A DNA stretch of 64,000 nucleotides from Geodermatophilus nigrescens (GCF_900129495.1 NZ_FQVX01000003.1:682001-746000), one strand, 5' to 3'; shown: positions 45,517-54,099, numbered from the stretch's first letter. Numbers and translations: made by a program. Notes: generated by a model not told the origin, from the letters alone.

Positions 45517-46515
45517 GTGACCACAGCACTGCCGGCCCCGACCCCGCCGGCGCACCACCCCGCACCGGCCCCCGCCGGCGCGGCTCCCGCCGATGCGGCC
45601 CCGACCGGCGCCGACTTCGCCGACTGCTGGCGGCCGGACTGGACCTTCGACCTGAAGGCCGTCCTCCGCCCGCACCAGCGCAGCGCGAGCGACCCGACGA
45701 TGCGGTGGGACGGCGACGCCGTCTGGCGCACGACCACCACCCCCTGCGGGCCGGCGACCGTCCGGATCACGCACCGCGGCGGCGAGGTGCAGGTGCTGGC
45801 GTGGGGACCGGGCGCGGAGTGGGCCGGGACGGCGGTGCCCGGGTGGCTCGGCGCGCAGGACGACCCGGCCGGCTTCGACCCGAGCGGCCACCCGCTGCTG
45901 CGCGAGATCGCCCGGCGCACGCCCGACCTGCCGCTGAGCCGCACCGGCCGCACCTGGGACGCCCTCGTCCCCGCCGTGCTGGAGCAGAAGGTCACCGTCA
46001 TCGAGGCGCACCGGGTGTGGCGGGCGCTGCTGCGGCTGGCCGGCGAGCCCGCCCCCGGCCCGGCGCCCGAGGGCATGCGGGTGCTGTTCTCGCCGCGCCG
46101 GATGCTGGAGATCCCCGACTGGGAGTGGCACCGCGCCGGCCTCGACGGCGCGCGGCGGCGGGCACTGCGGCACGTCGCCTCGGTGGCCCACGCCCTGGAG
46201 CCCGACGGCGGCTGCGACTCCCCGACGCTGCAGCGCCGGCTGCGCACCGTCCCCGGCATCGGCGTGTGGACGGCGGCCGAGGTCGTGCAGCGCACGCTCG
46301 GCTGCCCCGACACCGTCAGCTACGGCGACTACCACCTCAAGAACCTGGTGGGCTGGTCGCTGGCCGGCCGCAAGACCGACGACGACGGGATGATGGTGCT
46401 TCTCGAGCCCTGGCGCGGGCACCGCCAGCGGGTCGTCCGGCTGCTGCACCTCGGCGGGAGCATGCCGCCCCGCCGTGGGCCGCGCACGGCGCCGACGAAT
46501 TACAAGCGGATCTAG
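45517..46515 (+). CDS. AlkA-like DNA glycosylase (HhH-GPD)
   Basis: A 332-residue base-excision repair glycosylase of the 3-methyladenine glycosylase II type. The helix-hairpin-helix motif is [16 protein letters not shown] at about 240-258, and the catalytic aspartate is Asp271 in SYGDYHLKN. The N-terminal region is proline/alanine rich, followed by a beta domain ([19 protein letters not shown]). No metal cluster cysteines are seen. It ends in TAG that shares CTAG with the stop of the convergent rmlA. GTG start with GGAGAA upstream. Confidence 0.85.
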   Translation: MTTALPAPTPPAHHPAPAPAGAAPADAAPTGADFADCWRPDWTFDLKAVLRPHQRSASDPTMRWDGDAVWRTTTTPCGPATVRITHRGGEVQVLAWGPGAEWAGTAVPGWLGAQDDPAGFDPSGHPLLREIARRTPDLPLSRTGRTWDALVPAVLEQKVTVIEAHRVWRALLRLAGEPAPGPAPEGMRVLFSPRRMLEIPDWEWHRAGLDGARRRALRHVASVAHALEPDGGCDSPTLQRRLRTVPGIGVWTAAEVVQRTLGCPDTVSYGDYHLKNLVGWSLAGRKTDDDGMMVLLEPWRGHRQRVVRLLHLGGSMPPRRGPRTAPTNYKRI

Positions 46516-47378
46516 CGGTCCTCGAGCAGGCGGAGCAGGTAGTCGCCGTAGCCGCTCTTGCCCAGCGGCTCGGCGGCGCGGCGCAGGCCGTCGTCGTCCA
46601 GCCAGCCCTGCCGCCAGGCGACCTCCTCGATGCAGCCGATCTTGAGGCCCTGCCGCTCCTCGACCACCGAGACGAACTCCGTCGCCTGACGCAACGAGGC
46701 GAAGGTCCCGGTGTCCAGCCAGGCCGTCCCGCGGTCCAGCACGGTGACGGTGAGCCGGCCCTCGCGCAGGTAGTGCTCGTTGACGGCGGTGATCTCCAGC
46801 TCGCCGCGGGCGCTGGGCCGGATCGAGCGGGCCACCTCGACCACCGAGGACTCGTAGAAGTACAGGCCCGGCACCGCGTAGGAGCTCTTCGGCCGGGCCG
46901 GCTTCTCCTCGATCGACAGCACGCGGCCCGACGGGTCGAACTCCACGACGCCGTAGTCGGCCGGGTTGGCCACGTGGTAGGCGAACACGTGCCCGCCGTC
47001 GGGCTCGGGCAGGCGGCCCAGCGCCGTCCCGAGGCCCGCGCCGTAGAAGATGTTGTCGCCGAGGACCAGCGCGACCGCCTCGTCCCCGACGAAGTCCGCG
47101 CCGATGAGGAACGCCTGCGCGAGGCCCTCGGGGCGCTCCTGCACCGCGTACTCGATCCGCATCCCGAGCCGGCCGCCGTCGCCGAGCAGGGCGCGGAACG
47201 CCGCCTGGTCGCCGGGGGTGGTGATCACCAGCACCTCGCGGACGCCGGCCATCATCAGCGTCGAGAGCGGGTAGTAGACCATCGGCTTGTCGTAGACGGG
47301 CATCAGCTGCTTGCTGACCGCCTGCGTGATCGGGAACAGGCGGCTGCCGGTGCCCCCGGCCAGGATGATCCCCCGCAT
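46512..47378 (-). CDS. rmlA: Glucose-1-phosphate thymidylyltransferase
   Basis: A 288-residue enzyme for the first step of dTDP-rhamnose synthesis. Nucleotide-binding GGTGSRLFP near residues 8-16, [20 protein letters not shown], and [10 protein letters not shown] are all diagnostic. The start is ATG 47378 (MRGIILAGG). The frame is open 54 bases further upstream but those residues are not conserved. It is separated from rmlB-rmlD by about 22 kb. The stop lies within the AlkA stop region. It probably shares a transcript with fbiA-fbiB upstream, about 30 bases away. Confidence 0.94.
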   Translation of the reverse strand: MRGIILAGGTGSRLFPITQAVSKQLMPVYDKPMVYYPLSTLMMAGVREVLVITTPGDQAAFRALLGDGGRLGMRIEYAVQERPEGLAQAFLIGADFVGDEAVALVLGDNIFYGAGLGTALGRLPEPDGGHVFAYHVANPADYGVVEFDPSGRVLSIEEKPARPKSSYAVPGLYFYESSVVEVARSIRPSARGELEITAVNEHYLREGRLTVTVLDRGTAWLDTGTFASLRQATEFVSVVEERQGLKIGCIEEVAWRQGWLDDDGLRRAAEPLGKSGYGDYLLRLLEDR

Positions 47379-47407
47379 GACGGCGGACGCTACCGAGAGC
47401 GGGCTGG

Positions 47408-48520
47408 TCAGGCGCGCGGGGAGCCCAGCCACAACCTCCCGACGAGGGAGGAGCCGCCGGGCGTGCCCACCGGCTCCCAGCGGGTCGACCAGCCCTCGGC
47501 GTGCAGCTGGACGACGACCGCGCCGACCAGCGCGCCGAGGTTGAGCGCCGCCGTCGTGGTGGCGCGCTCGGTCAGGTGCACGTCGACGGCGCCGTCGCCC
47601 TCCCCGCCGTGCCGCAGCACCACCGGGAACTCGGGCAGCGCGGCGCTGGCCACCCGGAACGCCTCGGCGACCGCCTCGCGGTCGCCGGGCCGCGGCACCA
47701 GGTCGGCGGCCGGCCGGCGGGTGGCCACCAGGTCGCGGCTCCCGTAGGGGAACAGGTCGCCGGGACCGAGCCGGACCAGCGGCCGGGTGCCGGCGTCTTC
47801 GGCGGGCCGCGCGAACGGCAGCCCCCGGACGACGGCGACCGGCACCCCGCCGAGCTTGCCCTTCACCAGGTCGGCGGCCGAGGCGAGCTCGTCGACGACG
47901 GCGACCTGCGTGGTCTCCAGCCGGTTGCCGTGCGCGTCGACGTCGCCGCGGTGGTCGGTCAGCGCGGCGATCCCGGCCGACCCCACCGCGACGTCGGTGA
48001 GCCCCTCCCGCCAGGTGCGGCCGAAGGTGTCACTGACGACCACCGCCACGTCGACGCCGAGCAGCTCCCGCAGCCGCGCGCGCAGGCCGCGGGCGGAGGC
48101 GTCGGCGTCCTCGGGCAGCAGGACGAGGGAGTCGCCGGGCACGTTCGAGGCGTCGATGCCGGCCGCGGCCACCACCCAGCCGTGCCGCGTCTCCACGATC
48201 TTCAGCGGCCCGCGCCGGGCCACCACCCGCACGGTCTCCTCGTCGATGGCCCGCTGGCGCACCGCCTCGCGGTCGGCGCCCGGCGGCACCGGCACCACCC
48301 GGCCCTCGACCTTCGACACGACCTTCGACGTCACGACGACGACGTCGCCGTCGGCCAGCCACGGCGCGGCGGCGGCCACGGCGCCGGCCAGGTCGTCACC
48401 GGCGGTGAACTCGGGCAGCCCCGGGACCGGATGGACGGAGATGCCGACCGTCGGCCCCTCCGCAGGGACCCGTCGCGAGCTCGCGGGCGGCGGGGGGCGG
48501 AGGGGTCCCTCGTCAGACAC
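47408..48520 (-). CDS. fbiB: Coenzyme F420:L-glutamate ligase without nitroreductase domain
   Basis: A 370-residue protein. Residues about 25-250 are the CofE ligase domain ([53 protein letters not shown]), which adds glutamates to F420-0. The C-terminal about 120 residues do not look like the FMN-binding nitroreductase domain of mycobacterial FbiB (448 residues), so the step done by that domain may be encoded elsewhere. The first about 24 codons lie inside a palindromic repeat (48453-48515). GTG 48520 overlaps the fbiA stop by eight bases and is the only usual start codon visible. Confidence 0.85.
   Translation of the reverse strand: MSDEGPLRPPPPASSRRVPAEGPTVGISVHPVPGLPEFTAGDDLAGAVAAAAPWLADGDVVVVTSKVVSKVEGRVVPVPPGADREAVRQRAIDEETVRVVARRGPLKIVETRHGWVVAAAGIDASNVPGDSLVLLPEDADASARGLRARLRELLGVDVAVVVSDTFGRTWREGLTDVAVGSAGIAALTDHRGDVDAHGNRLETTQVAVVDELASAADLVKGKLGGVPVAVVRGLPFARPAEDAGTRPLVRLGPGDLFPYGSRDLVATRRPAADLVPRPGDREAVAEAFRVASAALPEFPVVLRHGGEGDGAVDVHLTERATTTAALNLGALVGAVVVQLHAEGWSTRWEPVGTPGGSSLVGRLWLGSPRA
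48453..48515 (-). repeat. Stop-codon-anchored palindromic repeat, copy 1
   Basis: Read on the minus strand it begins exactly at the fbiA stop (TGACGAGGGACCCC) and contains the 12-base palindrome CGCGAGCTCGCG in the middle. It closes with GGGTCCCTGCGGAGGGGCC, pairing with the start. It matches copies at 50035 and 61813. Here it is translated as the N-terminus of FbiB. Confidence 0.75.
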
Positions 48521-49472
48521 CCGCGGCGTCCAGGGCGGCGCGGGCCATGGCGGCGGTGGTCTCCGGGGAGTCCATGAGCAGCGGGACGGCGCGCACGTCG
48601 ACGCCGGGCACCTCGGCGCGGTCGCCGGTGTGCACCAGCCAGGCGTCGAGCAGGCCGCCGTCGGAGCGGGCGCCGTAGTGCCGGCCCACGCCCTCGGCGC
48701 TGACCTCGACGCCGACCACCGGCAGGCACCGGTCGGCCATCCCGCGCACCACGGCGCCGCCGACGATCGGGGACAGGCCCACGATCCGGCCCGGGGTGGC
48801 CAGCAGGGCCTCGCGCAGGCCGGGCACGCCCAGGATCGTGCCGATCGAGACCACCGGGTTCGACGGCGCCAGGAGGACGGCGTCGGCGCGGGCCAGGGCC
48901 TCGGCCACGCCCGGCGCCGGGCGCGCGCGCTCGGCGCCGACCTGCACGAACGCGTGCGCGTCGAGCTGCGCGCGGTGGCGCACCCACCACTCCTGGAAGT
49001 GGATCGCGCCGCGGCGGCCGGTGGCGGGGTCGTCGACGACGACGTGCGTCTCGACGCGCTGGTCGCTCATCGGCAGCACCGTGACGCCCGGCTCCCAGCG
49101 GGTGGCCAGCGCGGCGGTGACGTCGGAGAGGGGGTAGCCGGCGTCGAGCATCCGGGTGCGCACGAGGTGGGTGGCGAGGTCGCGGTCGCCGAGGCCGAAC
49201 CAGGTGGGCTCGGCGCCGTAGGCGGCCAGCTCCTCCTTGACCGTCCACGTCTCGCCGGTGCGGCCCCAGCCACGCTCCGGGTCGATGCCACCGCCCAGCG
49301 TGTAGACCACGCTGTCGAGGTCGGGGCAGATCCGCAGGCCGTGCATCGTCACGTCGTCGCCGGTGTTGACCACCGCGGTGACCGACCCCGGCGGTGCCAC
49401 GTCCCGCAGTCCGGTGAGGAAACGGGCTCCTCCGACACCTCCGGCGAGGACGACGATCTCCACGAAAGTCAT
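48513..49472 (-). CDS. fbiA: 2-phospho-L-lactate/phosphoenolpyruvate transferase
   Basis: A 319-residue CofD/FbiA enzyme that joins the phosphoenolpyruvate- or phospholactate-guanosine activated group to the deazaflavin Fo, making (dehydro)F420-0. Features: VVLAGGVGGARFLTGL, NTGDDVTMHGLRICPDLDS, and APSNPVVSIGTILGVPG. ATG 49472 has a weak G-rich site; a GTG 9 bases in is possible. It is divergent from whiB across 229 bases, as in mycobacteria (fbiA next to whiB2). The product goes to FbiB. The stop provides the first bases of the palindromic repeat. Confidence 0.93.
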   Translation of the reverse strand: MTFVEIVVLAGGVGGARFLTGLRDVAPPGSVTAVVNTGDDVTMHGLRICPDLDSVVYTLGGGIDPERGWGRTGETWTVKEELAAYGAEPTWFGLGDRDLATHLVRTRMLDAGYPLSDVTAALATRWEPGVTVLPMSDQRVETHVVVDDPATGRRGAIHFQEWWVRHRAQLDAHAFVQVGAERARPAPGVAEALARADAVLLAPSNPVVSIGTILGVPGLREALLATPGRIVGLSPIVGGAVVRGMADRCLPVVGVEVSAEGVGRHYGARSDGGLLDAWLVHTGDRAEVPGVDVRAVPLLMDSPETTAAMARAALDAAGV

Positions 49473-49589
49473 CGTGCCCCATGGGCACTTGTCCACTGTT
49501 CGACGGGCGTGTTGCGTAGGTGCACGAGAACTGACGAACGATCCGTGACGCGTGGGACGGGTGTGGTCAACCGCTTACACCGGGCGATG

Positions 49590-49619
49590 TTGACGCTCGG
49601 GCAACGACACGCGTGTAAT
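49590..49619 (+). promoter_or_regulatory. Sigma-70-like promoter upstream of whiB
   Basis: TTGACG (49590-49595) and TGTAAT (49614-49619) are 18 bases apart in a stretch that is unusually A+T-rich for this window. The transcript would start near 49626, leaving a leader of about 75 bases before the whiB ATG. Confidence 0.6.
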
Positions 49620-49701
49620 TCCGGCGGTGTGAGGCGCAGGGAGCGCCGGGAGGAACCCGGTGACCCGCGCTCCGGACGACAGCGAGAGGGGACGCATCGT
49701 C

Positions 49702-50037
49702 ATGGCAGAGGTCTCGTGGCTGAGTGACTACGTCAGCGGAGCCGAGCGGCCCGGCCGGGGTGCCGGCGCCGCCGACCAGGGTCTGATGGGCATGCTCGGC
49801 ATGGGCCTGACCGACGACATCGCGTCCTGGCAGGAGCGCGCGCTGTGCGCCGAGACCGACCCGGAGGCGTTCTTCCCCGAGAAGGGCGGCTCCACCCGCG
49901 AGGCGAAGAAGATCTGCACCGGCTGCGAGGTCAAGGCCGAGTGCCTCGAGTACGCGCTGGCCAACGACGAGCGGTTCGGCATCTGGGGCGGGCTCTCCGA
50001 GCGGGAGCGCCGCCGCCTGCGCCGTCGCGCCATCTGA
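49702..50037 (+). CDS. whiB: WhiB-family iron-sulfur transcription factor (WhiB2-like)
   Basis: A 111-residue WhiB protein. The four cluster cysteines are Cys49 (ALCAETDPEAFFPE), Cys72 and Cys75 (CTGC), and Cys81 (CLEYAL). The turn GIWGG is at 93-97, and the basic tail is RERRRLRRRAI. The position beside fbiA and the manB region matches mycobacterial whiB2 (WhmD), a regulator of septation. It has about 20 more N-terminal residues than the usual 89. The ATG has GAGGGG upstream; a longer GTG start at 49660 is less likely. The stop codon begins the palindromic repeat. Confidence 0.92.
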   Translation: MAEVSWLSDYVSGAERPGRGAGAADQGLMGMLGMGLTDDIASWQERALCAETDPEAFFPEKGGSTREAKKICTGCEVKAECLEYALANDERFGIWGGLSERERRRLRRRAI

Positions 50038-50102
50038 CGAAGGACCTCCCTGCCCCCCACCGCTCGCGAGCTCGCGGCGGGCCCCTGCAGGGAGGCCGTT
50101 CC
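50035..50102 (+). repeat. Stop-codon-anchored palindromic repeat, copy 2
   Basis: Starts at the whiB stop with TGACGAAGGACCTCCC, has CGCGAGCTCGCG in the middle, and closes with CAGGGAGGCCGTTCC. The arms pair as a long stem that could act as terminator for whiB. It is the same family as 48453 and 61813. Confidence 0.8.
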
Positions 50103-50169
50103 AGCCCCTCACCGGCCCCCGGCGGCACCGCCGCCGGGGGCTGCGGCGTCCCTGTGGTCGGATGAGCGG

Positions 50170-51096
50170 GTGGGGGACGCGCACACCCGGGTCGCACGCG
50201 GCCGGGCGGAGGTCGTGCGCGAGCTGCACGCCGCCGTGCCGCTGGCCCGCGACCTCCGGGCGCCGCTGACCGCCTCGGCGCCCTGGCTCACCACCGTCCT
50301 GTCGGTGCAGTCGGCGCACCGCCGGCCCCGGCTGACGCCCGTGGCGGTGGTCGCCGGGCCGCGCGGGTCCGGCGGCCCCGACGGGCTGGCGCTGCTGGCG
50401 CTGGCGACCGCGGGCCCCGTGGTCACCGCGACCCTCCTCGGCGATGGGCTGCCCGTGCCCGGCGGCCGCCCCGCCGCCCGGCTGCTGGCCCGCGACGACG
50501 ACGCCGCCGACCGGCTCGCCGCCGGGATGCTCGGCGTGCTCACGGCGCTGCGCCGGCCCTGGCGGATGCGCCTGACCGGGCTGCCGCTCGGCGACCCGAC
50601 CGTGCGCGCGCTGGTGCGGCGGCGGCCCGACGCCGTGGTGGCCAGCGCCCGCAGTGCGCGCCTGGTCGACGACCTCGACGCGCTGCCCGCCGATGCCCTG
50701 CCCGCCGGCGGTCTCGTCCGCAGCCGGGACGCCCGCGACCTCGACGCCGCCCTGCCCGGACTGCTCGCCGGGGTCCGCGACCGCCGCACCACCGACCTGG
50801 TCCGCGCCGCCGCCCGGCTGCACGCCGCGGCCGGCCGGCTCGAGGTGGCCACCGTCCGCGACGGCGGCCGGCTGCGCGCCGGGCTGCTCACCCTCCTCGA
50901 CGGCGGCGACCGGCTGCCCTGGTGGGGACGTTCCGAGGTCGGCGGGCTGCGCGAGGAGCGGGGCGCGCCGCTGGTCGGCGTGTCGCTCGCCGGCCGCGGC
51001 AGCGTCGTCCGGGCGGTCGTGGACCGGGTGGTCCCGCTGCTGCCCGGGGGCTCTCCACCCGCCCGGCCCCTCAGCCGGCCGGCCGGAACCGGCTGA
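50170..51096 (+). CDS. Hypothetical protein, possibly soluble
   Basis: A 308-residue protein of unknown family, GTG start. It is rich in Arg, Ala and Leu and has no signal peptide or clear membrane helix. Recognisable stretches are RGRAEVVRELHAAVPLARDL near the N-terminus and RLTPVAVVAGPRGSGGPDGL, which could be the start of a small beta-alpha domain. The coding potential is good across its length. Its last 26 bases overlap the convergent gene at 51071. The context (after whiB, before the manB region) does not identify a function. Confidence 0.5.
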   Translation: MGDAHTRVARGRAEVVRELHAAVPLARDLRAPLTASAPWLTTVLSVQSAHRRPRLTPVAVVAGPRGSGGPDGLALLALATAGPVVTATLLGDGLPVPGGRPAARLLARDDDAADRLAAGMLGVLTALRRPWRMRLTGLPLGDPTVRALVRRRPDAVVASARSARLVDDLDALPADALPAGGLVRSRDARDLDAALPGLLAGVRDRRTTDLVRAAARLHAAAGRLEVATVRDGGRLRAGLLTLLDGGDRLPWWGRSEVGGLREERGAPLVGVSLAGRGSVVRAVVDRVVPLLPGGSPPARPLSRPAGTG

Positions 51097-52048
51097 GCAG
51101 CGGGTCGGGCAGCGAGTCCGCCCGCTCGGTGCCGAGGAACAGCGCGCCCTCCGCCGGCGCCTCGCCGTCGCGCGGCGGCCCCGCCCGGGCGACGGTGACG
51201 CTCAGGTCGTAGACCCGCCCGGTGTAGGCGGGCGGGGTCCCGGTGGGCCGCGTGTAGGTGGGGAAGCGGCCGGTCAGCCGGAGGGCGTCGCCGTCGCGGG
51301 TGACCCCGAGTGCCGGCGTCGGCAGGTCGGCGTACTCGACGCCGGTGGCCGCGCAGCCGGCGGCGGCCGGGTCCTCCGGCGCGGTGCTCCCCAGGCAGTT
51401 CCAGGTGACCAGCCGCAGGTGCGCCAGCGCCGCGCCGCTCTCGCCCGCGGTGACGCTGACGGCCGGGTAGCCGACGCTCACGCCGACCGCGCGCCGCTCG
51501 AGCACCAGGCCGCCGAGGGCCAGCCGGGCGCTGACGCCGCCGTCGCCGAGGGGCACCGACCGCGCGGCGAGCAGGCCGGCGCCGCGCTCGCCGGGCAGCG
51601 GGTCGGCCGGCGGGAGCGGCAGGTCCGGCGCGGCCGGGGCGGGCGCCGGCGGCGGGGGAGCGGCCGTCGCGACCGGCGGGGGAGCGGCCGCGGGGGCGGG
51701 GTCCTCGCGGGCGGCCAGGGCCACGCCGGCCAGGACGGCGACCAGCGCCAGCGCCGCCGCGGCCAGCGCGGCCACCGCGCGGCCCGCGTCGCCGTCGTCG
51801 TCCGGCCCGGCGAGCGGCGGCTCGGGCGGCGCGGCCACCGGCGGCCGGGGCGTCCCGGGCGGCGCCTCGAGGAAGGCGGGGAGGTCGTCCTGCGCCCAGC
51901 GGGAGGCCTGCGCGGGCGCGGGCGCGGCCGTGCGCTGGGCCGGGCGGCCCGCCGGCCGGGTGCGCGCCAGGAGCACCGCGGCGGCGGCCAGCCCCGCCAG
52001 CGCCAGGCCCAGCACCAGCCAGGCGGCGACCGGCGCGGTGGACTCCAT
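51071..52048 (-). CDS. Hypothetical two-helix membrane protein with extracellular domain
   Basis: A 325-residue protein. Helix 1 is near residues 8-28 (VAAWLVLGLALAGLAAAAVL). A proline-rich cytoplasmic segment and helix 2 near 90-112 follow, then a proline/alanine linker and an extracytoplasmic domain of about 180 residues. That domain has two cysteines (TWNCLGS, GCAATGV) and closes with FPTYTRPTGTPPAYTGRVYD. I do not recognise the domain. ATG 52048 was chosen over an ATG four codons earlier. It is divergent from the APH-like gene and convergent with its other neighbour. It could sense or bind something outside the cell. Confidence 0.55.
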   Translation of the reverse strand: MESTAPVAAWLVLGLALAGLAAAAVLLARTRPAGRPAQRTAAPAPAQASRWAQDDLPAFLEAPPGTPRPPVAAPPEPPLAGPDDDGDAGRAVAALAAAALALVAVLAGVALAAREDPAPAAAPPPVATAAPPPPAPAPAAPDLPLPPADPLPGERGAGLLAARSVPLGDGGVSARLALGGLVLERRAVGVSVGYPAVSVTAGESGAALAHLRLVTWNCLGSTAPEDPAAAGCAATGVEYADLPTPALGVTRDGDALRLTGRFPTYTRPTGTPPAYTGRVYDLSVTVARAGPPRDGEAPAEGALFLGTERADSLPDPLLSRFRPAG

Positions 52049-52122
52049 CCCGCAGAGCATCGCAGGGCGCCCCGGCCGGATCAGCCATCGCGGCCGGGCG
52101 GGGCGCCTGACACGATCCCGCT

Positions 52123-53016
52123 GTGGCAGACAACGGATCGACGTCGTCCGGTGTCCGCGACCGCGTGACCTCGCTGCTCGCTGAGCTGGGGGTGACCCAG
52201 CCCGTGACCGCGGTCGCCGACCTCAGCGCCCGCCTGGGCGTGGTGCAGGGGGTGCTCGCCGACCGCGTCCTCGACCTCGCCGTCACCGAGAGCGGCCGCC
52301 GCCGGCTGCGGGCGGAGCTGCGCGGCCGGCGCTGGGCCGAGGAGCGGCAGGTCGGCGTCCCCGAGGTGCTCGCCGCCGCCGACGACGGCCGCTGGCTGCT
52401 GTCCCGCCGCGTGCACCCCGGCGTCTCCGGCGGCCAGCGGTGGACGGCCGCGGCGGTGGAGACCGCCGTCCGCATCGCGCCGCTGCCCGTCCCGCCGGGG
52501 CAGCCGTGGTCCCCGCCCGCGGGGCCCGCGCTGCGCCGGGCGCGCGCCACCGTCGGCGACACCGGCCGGCTGCTGCGCGGCGGCCTGCGGATGGGGGAGC
52601 TGCGGGCGGTCCGCGCGGCCGCGGCGCAGCTGCCGCTGTCGGAGGTCGGGCACGGCGACTACCGCGCCGCGAACGTCGTCCTCGACGCCGACGGCGCCGA
52701 CGAGGGGGACCGGGTCGTCGTCCTCGAGTGGTCGGGCGTGCGTGCGGCCCCGCGGCACCGCGACCTGCTCACCCTGTGGGCGACCACCCCCGACGCGCAG
52801 GACCGCGCGCAGGTCGGCGAGGTGGTGCTCTCGCGCACCGCCGGCTGGGAGGAGCCCGACGTCGGCCTGCTGTGGCACGCCGTCGCGCTGGAGCAGCTGG
52901 TCGCGCGGCTCACCCGCGCCGACCGCGGCGACGGGCTCGACGCCGCCTTCGCCCGCGCCCGCCTCGACGAGGCGCGCGGGATGGCCGAGGAGCTGGGCGG
53001 CCCGGTCGAGCGCTGA
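52123..53016 (+). CDS. APH-like phosphotransferase, possibly degenerate
   Basis: A 297-residue protein, GTG start. The central motif HGDYRAANVVLDADG resembles the kinase catalytic loop HGDxxxxN of aminoglycoside phosphotransferases. The following metal-binding segment, normally DWE or IDWE, reads VVLEWSG, so the usual Asp is Glu. The N-terminal region has no clear ATP-binding lysine motif. It may be a pseudo-kinase or a kinase with altered chemistry. The stop is 11 bases from the convergent metallopeptidase-family gene. Homologues of this kind occur near whiB2 and manB in actinobacteria as I recall, but the role is not known. Confidence 0.55.
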   Translation: MADNGSTSSGVRDRVTSLLAELGVTQPVTAVADLSARLGVVQGVLADRVLDLAVTESGRRRLRAELRGRRWAEERQVGVPEVLAAADDGRWLLSRRVHPGVSGGQRWTAAAVETAVRIAPLPVPPGQPWSPPAGPALRRARATVGDTGRLLRGGLRMGELRAVRAAAAQLPLSEVGHGDYRAANVVLDADGADEGDRVVVLEWSGVRAAPRHRDLLTLWATTPDAQDRAQVGEVVLSRTAGWEEPDVGLLWHAVALEQLVARLTRADRGDGLDAAFARARLDEARGMAEELGGPVER

Positions 53017-53027
53017 CCGCCGGGGCC

Positions 53028-53507
53028 TCAGCCGGTGGGGTCGATCTCCTCGGGGTCGCGGCCCAGCAGCACCGCCACCTGGTCGACGACGACGTCGCGG
53101 ACGAGGTCGGCCAGGTCGTCGCGGTCGTGCGCCCGGATCTCCAGCGGCCGCCGGTAGACGACGATCCGCGGCGGGACCTCCCGGCCGTCCTCGCGGTGCG
53201 CCGGCAGCACCCGGGCCAGCGGCACCGTCCCGTCGTCGAGGACGTCGGGGTCGAGCACCACCTCGTCGGGGCTGGTGTGGTCGACCCACGGCACGTCCTC
53301 GACGGCGAACTCGACGCCGGCGAGCTCGCGCTCCCAGCGGCGCTCGATGTCCTCGACCGCGTCGAGCACCAGGTCGTCGAACTGCTCGGCGCGGCTGCGC
53401 GAGAGCGGGACCTCCTCGGGCACGAGGCGCCCGCGCAGGCCGCGGCCGTGGCGGTCGCGGCGGGAGCGGGATCGGCCGGGGGAGGGTCGCGGGGCGGGTC
53501 GGCTCAT
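53028..53507 (-). CDS. Metallopeptidase-family protein lacking HExxH
   Basis: A 159-residue protein of the zincin-like family found beside DUF3499 and manB in actinobacteria (Rv3259 group). FDDLVLDAVEDIERRWEREL and PRIVVYRRPLEIRAHD fit the family. At the place of the zinc motif HExxH it reads VVVDQVAVLLG, so no histidine pair is present. The protein is therefore unlikely to be an active zinc peptidase. ATG 53507 was chosen because upstream sequence is tandem repeats. It is divergent from DUF3499. Confidence 0.7.
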   Translation of the reverse strand: MSRPAPRPSPGRSRSRRDRHGRGLRGRLVPEEVPLSRSRAEQFDDLVLDAVEDIERRWERELAGVEFAVEDVPWVDHTSPDEVVLDPDVLDDGTVPLARVLPAHREDGREVPPRIVVYRRPLEIRAHDRDDLADLVRDVVVDQVAVLLGRDPEEIDPTG

Positions 53508-53547
53508 GGCGCGCCGAGCGTACGGCGCGCCCGCGGGGGCGGGCAGC

Positions 53548-53596
53548 GCGCGCGGGACACGGCGCGCGGGACACGGCGCGCGGGACACGGCGCGGG
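53548..53596. repeat. Tandem repeat, 3.5 copies of a 14-base unit
   Basis: The unit GCGCGCGGGACACG is repeated three times without change, plus half a copy, in the 218-base gap between the divergent metallopeptidase-family and DUF3499 genes. It could be replication slippage or a set of operator sites. Confidence 0.85.
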
Positions 53597-53725
53597 CCTG
53601 CGCGGACCCGGTCCCGGGGCGCGCGGGGACGTCGGGTTGGATGGGAGAGGTGGTGCGCCGGGCCGGTGCGCCTGCTCGCCGGACCCCGCGGGCGCGGCTA
53701 CTGTGCCTCGCGTGAGGAACCGGTG

Positions 53726-54076
53726 GTGAGGCAGTCACGTCGCTGCTCGCGCAGCGGCTGCGCGCAACCGGCGGCGGCGACCCTGACCTACGTGTACGCC
53801 GAGTCGACCGCCGTCGTGGGTCCGCTGGCGACGTACTCGGAGCCGCACAGCTACGACCTCTGCGAGTTCCACGCCGAGCGGCTGACCGTGCCGCGCGGCT
53901 GGGAGGTCGTCCGGCACGAGATCGACGTCGAGGACTCCGGCCCGACCGGCGACGACCTGCTCGCGCTGGCCGACGCGGTCCGCGAGGCCGCCCGTCCCGA
54001 GCCCCCGCGCAACCCGGCCGACGACGGCCGCGGCACCCGGCGCGGACACCTCCGGGTGCTCCCCGACCTCGACTAG
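53726..54076 (+). CDS. DUF3499 family protein, zinc-ribbon-like
   Basis: A 116-residue protein. Cys7 and Cys12 (RRCSRSGC) pair with Cys46 and His49 (LCEFHAERLTVPRGWEV) as a probable zinc site. LTYVYAESTAVVGPL is typical of DUF3499, which sits next to the phosphomannomutase gene across the actinobacteria (Rv3258c). Function unknown; the conserved location suggests a link with wall or mannose metabolism or regulation. GTG 53726 was chosen so the protein begins just before the first Cys motif; a GTG one codon earlier is possible. Confidence 0.8.
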   Translation: MRQSRRCSRSGCAQPAAATLTYVYAESTAVVGPLATYSEPHSYDLCEFHAERLTVPRGWEVVRHEIDVEDSGPTGDDLLALADAVREAARPEPPRNPADDGRGTRRGHLRVLPDLD

Positions 54077-54099
54077 GCGCGTTCGCCCGGGGCTCCGGA

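Noticed and set aside
50038..50169. 6C RNA suggested by a run of C residues after whiB
   Set aside because: The C-run belongs to the palindromic repeat shared with two other loci, and the two C-rich loops of the 6C structure are not present.
52123..53016. Antibiotic (aminoglycoside) resistance phosphotransferase
   Set aside because: The kinase loop is present but the metal-binding Asp is replaced and the context is a conserved housekeeping block; no sign of a mobile resistance gene.
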